From Desulfarculus sp. (GTDB taxonomy: Bacteria > Desulfobacterota > Desulfarculia > Desulfarculales > Desulfarculaceae), in the NCBI GenBank assembly GCA_016208115.1, contig JACQYR010000115.1, positions 1 to 49,338 of the forward strand: a stretch of DNA of 49,338 nt, written 5' to 3'. A model generated the notes under the pieces. The model was not told the origin of the DNA. It saw nothing but the letters and a program-made list of their open reading frames with translations, and did no database searches. The position numbers were made by a program, and so were the translations under genes. Shown one piece after another: positions 8,672 through 16,988 of this stretch (its first letter is position 1; each line of letters begins with the position of its first letter).

Positions 8672-10192
8672 ATGATCCTGCGCAACGCCCTCATAAGCAC
8701 GGTGAACAACGTGCAGGCCACCCTGGTGGCCCTGTTGATAACGCCCTTCATCGTGCGTCACTTGGGCCAGGACACTTACGGCGTGTGGACCATCCTGGCC
8801 AGCCTCATGGGCACCTGCAACATCCTGGACCTGGGCCTGGCCCCGGCCCTGGACAACGCCCTGGCCTCCTACCGCGCCGTGGGCCAGGAGCGCGAGGCCA
8901 AACAGACCCTGTCCTCGGCCCTGACCATGTACAGCTTCATCGCCCTGGTGGCCCTGGGCGTCTTCGCCGTGGTCTACCTGGGGGGACTGTACCAGTCCAA
9001 GGTACCCCAACACCTGCGGCCGGCCTTCAATTGGGCCTTGCTGATGTTGGCCCTGCTGGCCGCCCTTGGCTTTCCCCGGCGGGTGTTCGAGGAGATACTG
9101 CTCTCGCGAGAGCATCACCACCAAGTCTACTCGGTGGAGATACTGGCCAGCCTGACCCTGGCCGGGTTGCTCCTGTTTTTCCTGCCCCAGGGCGGCGGAC
9201 TCTTGACCATGGCCAGCATCCACTTCTGGGAGGGCCTGGGCATCCTCTGCTGCGTGATTTGGCTAAGCCGCAAGCTGTGGCCCCTGGGCGCCCTGCCCCG
9301 GCCGGGCTGGTACAAGGACAAGGCCTGGCGCCTGATTAAGTATGCGCTGAACATGCTGCCGGTCATCGCCGGGAGTATTGGCCTGCAACAGGCGCCCATC
9401 CTGCTACTGGGGGCGCTCCTGGACCCGGCGCAGGTGGCCGTTTACGCCATCGGCGGCCGCCTGTTGGCCCAGGAGCGCAGCCTGGTGGACGCCGGGGTGG
9501 GAGTGGTGCAGCCGCGCTACGCCGCCCTGGTGGCCAAGGAGGCCCATGGCGAGGCCCGGGCGCTCTTGTTGCGCGCCGGGCTGTACTCTTCGCTGTTGGG
9601 CTCCTTCATCGGCATGGGGGTGGCCCTTTTGGCCAGGCCCTTCTACCTGCTGTGGCTGGGGCCCAACTTCAGCGACAGCGCCACGGTGGCCCTTTTGCTC
9701 ATCGGCCCCATGACCATGTACATGTGCGTGCGCCCCTGTGAGGTGATGCTCCTGGGCATAGGCCGTCACCGGCTCATCGGCTGGGTCAACCTAAGCGAGT
9801 TGGCCCTGGTCCTGCTTCTGGCCTGGCCCCTGGTGAAGGCCTTCGGCCTCTTGGCCATGGCCGCCCTGGTGGGCGGGGTCATGCTCTGCCTGCGTCCCCT
9901 CCTCATCCCCGCCTTTGCCTGCCGTCAACTGGGCCTGCGCCCCCTGGACTATTGGCGCCAGGGACCCATGCGCGCCGGGCTGACCTGCCTGGCCGCCGCC
10001 CTGCCCCTGGGGCTCTTATTCAGCCAGTGGCGGGTGGGGTCCTGGCCCGGGCTCTTCCTGGCCTTCGGGGCCTACGCCCTGGTCTGGCTGCCCTGCGCCC
10101 TGTTCCTGGGGCTCAACGCCCAGGAGCGGGCCTTCTGGCGCGCCAAGCTGGCGGGGGTGAGGTTCCTGTCGCCATTTCTGCGGGAGAAGTGA
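8672..10192 (+). CDS. Wzx-like polysaccharide flippase (MOP superfamily)
   Basis: A 506-residue integral membrane protein with about 12-14 predicted helices. The N-terminal segment (NNVQATLVALLITPFIVRHLGQDTYG cut here to its ends NNVQATL and HLGQDTYGVW) is the typical first-helix pattern of the oligosaccharide translocase family. It would move lipid-linked repeat units from the cytoplasmic to the periplasmic face of the inner membrane for polymerisation by the Wzy-like protein encoded at 24309. It sits 17 bases after the methyltransferase gene and 7 bases before the amidotransferase gene, in one plus-strand operon (7222-12095). Confidence 0.88.
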   Translation: MILRNALISTVNNVQATLVALLITPFIVRHLGQDTYGVWTILASLMGTCNILDLGLAPALDNALASYRAVGQEREAKQTLSSALTMYSFIALVALGVFAVVYLGGLYQSKVPQHLRPAFNWALLMLALLAALGFPRRVFEEILLSREHHHQVYSVEILASLTLAGLLLFFLPQGGGLLTMASIHFWEGLGILCCVIWLSRKLWPLGALPRPGWYKDKAWRLIKYALNMLPVIAGSIGLQQAPILLLGALLDPAQVAVYAIGGRLLAQERSLVDAGVGVVQPRYAALVAKEAHGEARALLLRAGLYSSLLGSFIGMGVALLARPFYLLWLGPNFSDSATVALLLIGPMTMYMCVRPCEVMLLGIGRHRLIGWVNLSELALVLLLAWPLVKAFGLLAMAALVGGVMLCLRPLLIPAFACRQLGLRPLDYWRQGPMRAGLTCLAAALPLGLLFSQWRVGSWPGLFLAFGAYALVWLPCALFLGLNAQERAFWRAKLAGVRFLSPFLREK

Positions 10193-10199
10193 TCGCCCC

Positions 10200-12095
10200 A
10201 TGTGCGGAATAGCCGGACTGCTGGCCCCCTGGCCACGAGAGAAAATCCAGGCCCACCTGGAGCGGATGGTGGACAGCTTAAGCCACCGCGGACCCGACGA
10301 CCGCGGCCTGCACGCCCAAGACGGCTTCGGCTTCGGCATGCGCCGGCTGTCCATCATTGACCTGGACACCGGCAATCAGCCCATGTGGGACCAGGCCAGC
10401 GGCCTGGGGCTGGTCTACAACGGCGAGCTGTACAACTACCGCGACCTGCGCCGGGGCCTGGAGGAGCGTGGCGAGAGCTTCGCCACCACCAGCGACACCG
10501 AGGTGCTGCTCAAGAGCCTGGCACGCCAGGGGCTCAAGGCGGTGGGCGCCTGGAACGCCATGTTCGGCGTGGCCGCCTGGGACCCCCGGGGCCAGACCTT
10601 GACCCTCTTGCGCGACCGCCTGGGCAAGAAGCCGCTCTACTACCACTGGGACGGCCAGGTGCTCTTGTTCGGCTCCGAGGTCAAGGCCATCCTGGCCTCG
10701 GGTCTGGTTACGCCCCGCCTTTCGCGCCAGGCCCTCTGGGACTACCTCACCTTCCGCTACATCCCCCAACCCCAGAGCATCTGGGAAAACATCGTGGCCT
10801 TGGCCCCCGGGGCCTGCCTGACGCTTAAGAATGGCCAGCACCCGCGCCTCACCAGCTTCTGGGACAACGACCAGCCCAAGGGCCAGGCCTCGGCCGAGCC
10901 CCTGGCCGACTTCACCGATCTCTTCAGGGACACCGTCAAGCTGCGCATGGAGGCCTCGGACGTGCCGGTGGGCATCCTGCTCAGCGGCGGCCTGGATTCC
11001 AGCGCCGTGGCCGCCACCGCCCTGGCCCTGGGCCATTGCCAGGTCAACACCTACTCGGTGGACTTCAGCGGCGGGGCGGAGTTCTCGGAGCTGGCCTACG
11101 CCCGCCAGGTGGCCCGGCACATCGGCTCGCGGCACCACGAGCTGACCCTGGACCGCGCCACCTTCATGGAGCGGCTGCCCTACTGCCTGGCCATGATGGA
11201 CGAGCCCCTGGCCGACCTGACCATGGTGCCCTTTCACGAGCTGTGCCGCCTGGCCCGCCAGGACGTCAAGGTGCTCCTGGGCGGCGAGGGCGCCGACGAG
11301 GTGCTGGGCGGCTACACTTTTCAGTACGACGCCCACCTGTGGCAGCGGGTGGCCCGCCTGCAACGCCTGCCCCCCTGGCTGCTCAAGGCCACGGCCCGCG
11401 CCGTGGGCGAGGTGCTGCCCAACGGCAAGCGCGAGCTTTTGGAGCAGGCGGCGAGAGTGCCCCTGTTGCAATGGAACCTGCAAAACCTGCCCATCGAGTC
11501 CAAGAACTTCCTGCAAGACGAGAAAGAGGCCTTGTGGCCCGGTTTCGCCGGCCAGGACAGCCTGGACATCCCGCGCCAGGAGTACGGCCAGGTGCGCTAC
11601 CCCACGCCCCTGGGCCAGATGCTGGCCGTGTACCAGAAGTCCTGGCTGGAGGGTGATCCCCTGCGCAAGTCCGACCGCATGAGCATGGCCGCCTCCCTGG
11701 AGCTGCGCCTGCCTTTTCTGGACTACCGCCTGGTGGAGTGGGCCAATGCCCAGCCCGACGAGGTGAAGGTGGTCTACGACGCCCAGGACGGCTACGACAC
11801 CAAGCGGGTGCTGCGCCAGTACGCCAGCCAGCTCCTGCCCCGGGCCATCCTGGAGCGGCCCAAGCAGGGCTTCCCCCTGCCTTGCTACCGCTGGTTGGAG
11901 GAGGACGACACGGCGGCCTGGGCCCTGGAGCGCCTCACCGGCCCCCACAGCCGCCTGGCAGGCGTCTTCAGCAAGAAACTCATGGCCACCATCGTGGAGC
12001 AGGCCCGCCTGGGCTGGCCGCAGGCCCCCCAAAAGACCTGGATACTGTTGGTGCTGGACATCTGGCTGGAGGCTCAGGGCGCGCAACTGGATTGA
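10200..12095 (+). CDS. asnB: Asparagine synthase (glutamine-hydrolysing) / EPS-associated amidotransferase
   Basis: A 631-residue two-domain enzyme. The N-terminal Ntn-hydrolase domain starts MCGIAGLL with the catalytic Cys2 that hydrolyses glutamine, and has SHRGPDDRG and YNGELYNYRDL. The synthetase domain has the ATP-pyrophosphatase loop SGGLDSS at residues 262-268 and GGEGADEVLGGY. Members of this family inside exosortase/EPS loci are often annotated as XrtA-associated amidotransferases and probably amidate sugar carboxylates rather than aspartate. True asparagine synthesis cannot be excluded. It ends the plus-strand operon and converges on the methyltransferase at 12115 with a 19-base gap. 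Confidence 0.9.
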   Translation: MCGIAGLLAPWPREKIQAHLERMVDSLSHRGPDDRGLHAQDGFGFGMRRLSIIDLDTGNQPMWDQASGLGLVYNGELYNYRDLRRGLEERGESFATTSDTEVLLKSLARQGLKAVGAWNAMFGVAAWDPRGQTLTLLRDRLGKKPLYYHWDGQVLLFGSEVKAILASGLVTPRLSRQALWDYLTFRYIPQPQSIWENIVALAPGACLTLKNGQHPRLTSFWDNDQPKGQASAEPLADFTDLFRDTVKLRMEASDVPVGILLSGGLDSSAVAATALALGHCQVNTYSVDFSGGAEFSELAYARQVARHIGSRHHELTLDRATFMERLPYCLAMMDEPLADLTMVPFHELCRLARQDVKVLLGGEGADEVLGGYTFQYDAHLWQRVARLQRLPPWLLKATARAVGEVLPNGKRELLEQAARVPLLQWNLQNLPIESKNFLQDEKEALWPGFAGQDSLDIPRQEYGQVRYPTPLGQMLAVYQKSWLEGDPLRKSDRMSMAASLELRLPFLDYRLVEWANAQPDEVKVVYDAQDGYDTKRVLRQYASQLLPRAILERPKQGFPLPCYRWLEEDDTAAWALERLTGPHSRLAGVFSKKLMATIVEQARLGWPQAPQKTWILLVLDIWLEAQGAQLD

Positions 12096-12114
12096 TCGGC
12101 GGGGCTTGGCTGGG

Positions 12115-13038
12115 TCAGCTTTTGGCGCGGCAACAAACCAGCCGGACCGAACGCGCGGCCAGCTCATAGGGCCGGTAGCGGCCGCCCGCGAATTGCGCCG
12201 CCAGGGGCAGGGCGCGCAGCCGTTGCAGGTCCTGGGCGCTGGGCCAGGTCACGGCCCGCTGCACCACTACCAGGCCGGCCCGTTCCACGGCGTGCAGGTA
12301 GTCGGGCAGGCGCAGGCGATTTTGATAGTGCAGGCCGCTGTTGATCAGCCGCCAGGCCCCGGGGCTGAAGCGCAGGAAGTTGTAGGGACCGATGCCGGGC
12401 TCGAAGTAGTGGAAGTGGTCGTGCATGTCCACCTCCAGGCACAGCACGCCCCGGGGCGACAACAGCCGCCGGCACTCGGCCAGGATGGGCACCAGGTCTG
12501 CCTGGGGGATGTGCTCCAAGACCTGGCTGGAGGAGATTAGGTCAAAGGAGCCGGCGGGCAGACCGGTGGCGCGGGCGTCGCGGGGGGCCAGGTAGGTGAT
12601 GCCCAGGCGCTCCTGGAGGTCGGCCCGGCCCAGGATGGGCTCTTGGGGTAGGGGGCGTAGGCGGCCGGCGCCGGGCGGCTCGATCAACGCGGCCAGGTCG
12701 CGCAGCTTGGGCATGGCGTCGTTCAACAGCTCCAGGTTCAACAGCGGGCGCAGGTCCACCACCACCTGCCGCTCTACCCCCAGCATGTACAGGCAAAGGG
12801 CCACCCCCAGCTCCCAGCCGGCCCCGAACTCGTAGGCCGTGGCCGGGGCCGCGTGGCTGGAGTCGTGGCGGCGGGCGGCCTGGTGGTTGCCCAGGGCGGT
12901 GCGGAAGCGGTCCAACATGGCCCGCCGGTCGCGGGGCAGGGTCTTGGTGAGGCGGCGTTGCAGGTGGTAGTTGAGTTTCTCGCCGGCGGGCAGGGCCGAG
13001 AGGAGCTTTTGCAGGGCCGCCTTGGCCAGCCACTTCAC
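12115..13038 (-). CDS. SAM-dependent methyltransferase (Methyltransf_11 type)
   Basis: A 307-residue protein. The start is GTG 13038 (VKWLAKAALQKLL), which overlaps the stop of the upstream GT2 gene by 4 bases (GTGA). The domain has a glycine-rich region YEFGAGWELG, a VVVDLRPLLN acidic strand, and the classic late motif FDLISSSQVLEHIPQADLVPIL followed by LLSPRGVLCLEVDMHDH. Coupling to a glycosyltransferase points to methylation of a glycan or its lipid carrier intermediate. The exact acceptor is unknown. Confidence 0.82.
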   Translation of the reverse strand: MKWLAKAALQKLLSALPAGEKLNYHLQRRLTKTLPRDRRAMLDRFRTALGNHQAARRHDSSHAAPATAYEFGAGWELGVALCLYMLGVERQVVVDLRPLLNLELLNDAMPKLRDLAALIEPPGAGRLRPLPQEPILGRADLQERLGITYLAPRDARATGLPAGSFDLISSSQVLEHIPQADLVPILAECRRLLSPRGVLCLEVDMHDHFHYFEPGIGPYNFLRFSPGAWRLINSGLHYQNRLRLPDYLHAVERAGLVVVQRAVTWPSAQDLQRLRALPLAAQFAGGRYRPYELAARSVRLVCCRAKS

Positions 13039-13922
13039 GAGGCGGCTTCCCAGCGGGCCAGGCGCAAATCCAGCACCCGGGCCAGGGGACGGATGGTCCC
13101 CTCCACCAGCCGCCGCCGGCTGAGCCAGTAGCCATGCTTGTGCAGGTAGTAGAACAGGCCCTTCAGGTGGCTCAGGGAGGTGGCCGAGAAGGGCTTCTTG
13201 TGGGTGATGTGCCGGGTGTGGTGCTTCACGCGCAGATAGGGGTAGAAGACCACGGCGCGGCCGGCCTTCCAGGCCCGCAGGCAGTAGTCCACGTCCTCGG
13301 GGGCGTAAAAGATGCGCTCGTCCAGGGGGCCCACCCGCTGCCAGGTGTCGCGGGTCAAGAACCAGCAGCAACTGATGGCCGTCTGCACGCAACGGGTGTG
13401 GGCAAAGGGAAAGCCGGGATACCAGTCGTGGTTGATGGTGGGGCGCCGAAGCAGGATGCCCGGCAGCTTGAGGAGCTTGTCGGCCAGGGTGGGCAGGCGT
13501 TTGGCCGAGTTGTAGGTGGAGCCGTCGGGCATGATGATGGCCGGCCCCACGATGCCCACCTCGGGGAAATCCTGGAGCAGCCTGAGCACGGGGCGGAGGT
13601 CTAGGTCCAGTATCTCGGCGTCGGAGTCCATGACGCAGATCATGCGGCCCCGGGAGGCCTCCAGGGCGCGGTTGCGCGAGAAGGTGGTGCCGGTGTTGCG
13701 CCCCAGGTAGATGGTGATAAGCCGTTCGCCCAGCACCTGGCCGAAGGCCTCCAGCACCTGGCGGGTGTGATCGGTCGAGCCGTTGTCCACCACCAGTATC
13801 TCGTGGTCCAGGCCCGAGGTGGTGGCCGCGCACGCCGCCGAGGCCAGGCAGCGGGGCAGACGGCCGGCGTCGTTGTAGGTGATGACCACGAAGCTGATGT
13901 CCCGCCGGGGCTGGTCTGACAT
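13035..13922 (-). CDS. GT2-family glycosyltransferase
   Basis: A 295-residue GT-A enzyme. The N-terminal SFVVITYNDAGRLPRCL and EILVVDNGSTDHT segments form the nucleotide-binding half; VMDSDAEI supplies a DxD-type metal site; YAPEDVDYCLRAWKAG is the acceptor-side ED motif seen in rhamnosyltransferase-like GT2 proteins. A cytoplasmic role in chain assembly is likely. Its start is divergent from the glycosyltransferase at 14048 across 125 bases. That gap contains GCCGCC-G-GGCGGC and GTGGC-TT-GCCAC palindromes but no clear promoter hexamers. Confidence 0.92.
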   Translation of the reverse strand: MSDQPRRDISFVVITYNDAGRLPRCLASAACAATTSGLDHEILVVDNGSTDHTRQVLEAFGQVLGERLITIYLGRNTGTTFSRNRALEASRGRMICVMDSDAEILDLDLRPVLRLLQDFPEVGIVGPAIIMPDGSTYNSAKRLPTLADKLLKLPGILLRRPTINHDWYPGFPFAHTRCVQTAISCCWFLTRDTWQRVGPLDERIFYAPEDVDYCLRAWKAGRAVVFYPYLRVKHHTRHITHKKPFSATSLSHLKGLFYYLHKHGYWLSRRRLVEGTIRPLARVLDLRLARWEAAS

Positions 13923-14047
13923 GCCTTGTTTCCCGTGGGCCGCCGGGCGGCCTTGGCGCGTTTTTGTGGCTTGCCACCTAAGCGAATGCTAGACTGGCGC
14001 GAAACAAATTGCAACCCGCAGCCAGGCAGGGGAGACCAGCGCTCACC

Positions 14048-15304
14048 ATGAACAGTGCGGAATCATCGGCTGACGGCCTGGGCCTGTTGGTGGTGTCGTT
14101 CCACTTCCCCCCCACCGCCGAGCCTCGGGCCATCCAGGTGGGCAACCTGCTGGGTGCCGTGGACTGGCCCCTGTTGGTGGCCCGGGGTGACGACCCCCGC
14201 CGCCGGCCCGACCCCACCCTGGTCCCGCGCCTGAGCCATCCCCAGAGCCGGGTGCTGTCCATACCCTACCGCCCCCATCCGGTGGGGGTGCGCCTGGAGT
14301 TCCACGGCAGCAACTACAAGCTGCCCCTGGCCGGCTACAGCCCCGACATGTTCCACTACTGGCGGCGTCCGGCGGTCAAGGCCATCCGGCAGGCCCTCCA
14401 GGACCTGCCCTGGAGTCCCCAGGCGCTCATCACCTTTGCCCAGCCCTGGACAACACATCTGGTGGGCCTGGACCTGGCGCACGGCTTAAGGCTGCCCTGG
14501 TTGGCCCATTTCAGCGACCTGTGGGCCGCCTGGCCCTTCATGCCCGGCGCCCCTCTCACCAGGCGTCTGGAGGCGGCGGTGGTGCGCCGCGCCAGCCGGG
14601 CGCTCTTCACCTCCCAGGAGACCCTGGACCTGGTCATGGCCAAGTACCCTCCGGCCCTGGCCGCCAAGGCCGGCCTCTTGACCCACAGCTTCGTGGCGAG
14701 CGACTACCCGGCCCAGGGCTACGCGCCCGGCCCCCGGCGGGTGATCCGCTACCTGGGCAACTTCTACGGCCGGCGCCACCCCAGCCTGCTAGTAGAGCCC
14801 CTGCGCATCTTGCGGCAATCGCGGCCCGAGCTCTTGGCCAACCTGAGCATCGAAATCGTGGGCTCCTACCAGCCCCCCTCCGGCGGCGACAACCCCTTCG
14901 CCGGCCTGCCGCCGGGGCTCTTGACCTTCAGGCCGGCGGTGCCCCACCAGGACTGCCTGGCCCTGATGGCCCAGGCCGAGGCCCTCTTGGTCATCGAGTT
15001 CCCGGTGGCGCGCTCGGTGTGGCTGCCTTCCAAGATCGTGGAGTACATCGGCGCTGGGAGGCCGGTGCTGGGCATGGTGCCTGATGGCGCCTCGCGGCGG
15101 GTGATCGAGGCCCTGGGCGGGCTTACCGCCGACCCCGCCGACCCCCAGGCCGTGGCGGCCATGCTGGCCCGCTATCTGGAGCGGCCCGCGCCGTCGTCGC
15201 CCTGGGGCGACCAGGCCGTGCGAGGCTCATTCAGGGTGGAGAGCCTAGCGGCCCAACTGGCCCAGGAGGTGGGCAAGGCCCTGGCTGTCTCTACTTCTGA
15301 TTAA
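14048..15304 (+). CDS. GT4-type glycosyltransferase (FPPxxx subgroup)
   Basis: A 418-residue protein. ATG 14048 (MNSAESSADGLGLL) is chosen over an upstream in-frame start because a purine-rich AGGGGAG lies at 14028-14034, although its spacing of 13 bases is long. SFHFPPTAEPRAIQVGNLL matches the N-terminal motif of the frameshifted enzyme at 2784-3868, and YLGNFYGRRHPSLLVEPL plus SKIVEYIGAGRPVLGMVPDG parallels its C-terminal part, so the two look like distant paralogues. It is the only plus-strand gene between the left and core EPS blocks. Its last 14 bases overlap the 3' end of the convergent gene. Confidence 0.88.
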   Translation: MNSAESSADGLGLLVVSFHFPPTAEPRAIQVGNLLGAVDWPLLVARGDDPRRRPDPTLVPRLSHPQSRVLSIPYRPHPVGVRLEFHGSNYKLPLAGYSPDMFHYWRRPAVKAIRQALQDLPWSPQALITFAQPWTTHLVGLDLAHGLRLPWLAHFSDLWAAWPFMPGAPLTRRLEAAVVRRASRALFTSQETLDLVMAKYPPALAAKAGLLTHSFVASDYPAQGYAPGPRRVIRYLGNFYGRRHPSLLVEPLRILRQSRPELLANLSIEIVGSYQPPSGGDNPFAGLPPGLLTFRPAVPHQDCLALMAQAEALLVIEFPVARSVWLPSKIVEYIGAGRPVLGMVPDGASRRVIEALGGLTADPADPQAVAAMLARYLERPAPSSPWGDQAVRGSFRVESLAAQLAQEVGKALAVSTSD

Positions 15305-16988
15305 TCAGCCAGTCCAACTCGGCGGTGGTGCGGAACATCCAGCCGTAGCGGCGCTTGGGCCACAAGGGATATTCGGGCTTGCCGTGGGCCGGTCCGTCCT
15401 TGATGTACCAGCGCTCCAGGTCGTACTTGGCGCTCTTGAAAAGCTCCTCCTGCAACCGCTCCAGCTCGGGGCGGACCTTGCCCTGCTTGCGTAAGAAGTA
15501 ATTGGCCGCGGCCACGGTCTTCAGGTTGTCCAGGCTGTGCTGCAGGTCGTTGTACTCGTAGACCTCGCGGTCCTTGGGCGGCTGGGAGCCGTAGAGGTAG
15601 TGGGCCACCACCCAGGGGTATTTCTCGCCCTTGCCCTGCAGCTTGTAGGTGCCGAAGCGGGCCAGGGACTCGGCCAGCATCTCGATGGACTGGGCCACCC
15701 GGGGGTCGGCGCTGACCAGGTAGTAGCGCAGCATGGCGTCCACGGCCAGGGCCGACATCCAGGAGCTGCACAGCCAGCCCTCGATCTTCTCGCCGTGCTG
15801 GCGGGCGGTGTGGACCATGCAGCCGTCCTTGGGCGCCCCGGGCAGGGGGTTGATCTGGGCGTTGTAGCCGGCCTCGAACAGGGCGCGCGCCCGTTCCAGC
15901 AGTTGGGGGTCGCCGGTCATCTCGTAGGCCACGGTGGCGTTGAGCAGGGAAAAGGCCAGGTGGCGTTCGGTCCAGAAGGTGCGCCGGGGGGAGAGCACCG
16001 GGTCCCAGGTGTCAAGGAGCTTGAGCACGTTTTTGGAGGTATTGAGCGCGCGCTCGTCGCCCGTGAGCCAGTAGGTCAGGGCCAGGCACTCCTGGAAGCC
16101 GAACTTGACGTCGGGCGGCTCCTTGTCGCCCAGGAGGGCGAAGCGGCCGTCGGGCAACAGCTTGGAACCGTAGACCTGGGTGGCGCGCACCCCCTGGCGC
16201 AGGGGCTCCAGCCCGCCCTGGCGGATGTAGGTGACGTAGAAGGTGGTGGCGCGGTCAAAGAGCCAGCACTCGTAGTCCTTCATGTAGTCGCTGACGTATA
16301 TCTTCTCCACTCGGGGATCGAACTGGTTGATGGCCGTGAGGAAGTACTTGCCCATGTTGTGGTCGTAGAACTCCCACTTGGGGTCGCTGCCCGACGGCAG
16401 GATGCGCCCCTTCAAGAGGGCCTGGCCCAGCCACTGCTTGGGCAGCACGGCGTAGACTGGCGGCTCTTGCAGATTGGTGCCGGCCAGCGCCTTGTCCTCG
16501 ATGACCAGCCAGTGCTGGCGGGCCGGCCACTCCTCGGTCTCGTTCTCCAGACGGGGGGCGCCCCAGCGCAGGGTGTAGGTGCGGGGCATGGCCACGGAGA
16601 TGAAGTCGCGAAATTGCACCAGAGCCGCGCGGATGCTGCCGGCCCCGGGCACCGGGTCCTTCCAGGTGGCCAGCACCTTGACCCGGATGGGCAGCTCTTT
16701 GCCGCCGTTGTCCACCAGGGAGATTTGCTTGGGGTCGCTCACGAAACCCGGGGGAAAGGGTACCCCGAAGCTTATCATGGTCACCCGGTCGGTGCTGCGG
16801 GGGTCGGTGTGCAGCACCACCGGCACCTGGCCCTTGGCCTGGGGCGGGGGGAAGAAGGCCAGGTAGGCCGGGTCCTGGGGGACGGAAGGCGGGGCTGCGC
16901 CCGCGGCCCCGGCCAGGCCGGCCAAGAGCATGAGCGTCAGGGCCGCCAGTAGCAAACCCGGGCGCGGGCGCCCGCGCGCTGGCCGCAT
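15291..16988 (-). CDS. Secreted alpha/alpha-toroid-like protein of unknown function
   Basis: A 565-residue protein with a clear signal peptide (LLLAALTLMLLAGLAGAAGAA). After an N-terminal beta-rich part (TMISFGVPFPPGFV), the C-terminal two thirds contain repeated helical hairpins such as LALTYWLTGDERALN, FSLLNATVAYEMTGDPQLLERA and DAMLRYYLVSADPRVAQ, the pattern of six-hairpin glycosidases and polysaccharide lyases. No catalytic residues can be assigned with confidence. ATG 16988 overlaps the PrsT-like stop by one base (TGATG); GTG 16991 is the alternative. A periplasmic role in trimming or binding the EPS is inferred from the context. I do not recognise a named family. Confidence 0.7.
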   Translation of the reverse strand: MRPARGRPRPGLLLAALTLMLLAGLAGAAGAAPPSVPQDPAYLAFFPPPQAKGQVPVVLHTDPRSTDRVTMISFGVPFPPGFVSDPKQISLVDNGGKELPIRVKVLATWKDPVPGAGSIRAALVQFRDFISVAMPRTYTLRWGAPRLENETEEWPARQHWLVIEDKALAGTNLQEPPVYAVLPKQWLGQALLKGRILPSGSDPKWEFYDHNMGKYFLTAINQFDPRVEKIYVSDYMKDYECWLFDRATTFYVTYIRQGGLEPLRQGVRATQVYGSKLLPDGRFALLGDKEPPDVKFGFQECLALTYWLTGDERALNTSKNVLKLLDTWDPVLSPRRTFWTERHLAFSLLNATVAYEMTGDPQLLERARALFEAGYNAQINPLPGAPKDGCMVHTARQHGEKIEGWLCSSWMSALAVDAMLRYYLVSADPRVAQSIEMLAESLARFGTYKLQGKGEKYPWVVAHYLYGSQPPKDREVYEYNDLQHSLDNLKTVAAANYFLRKQGKVRPELERLQEELFKSAKYDLERWYIKDGPAHGKPEYPLWPKRRYGWMFRTTAELDWLINQK

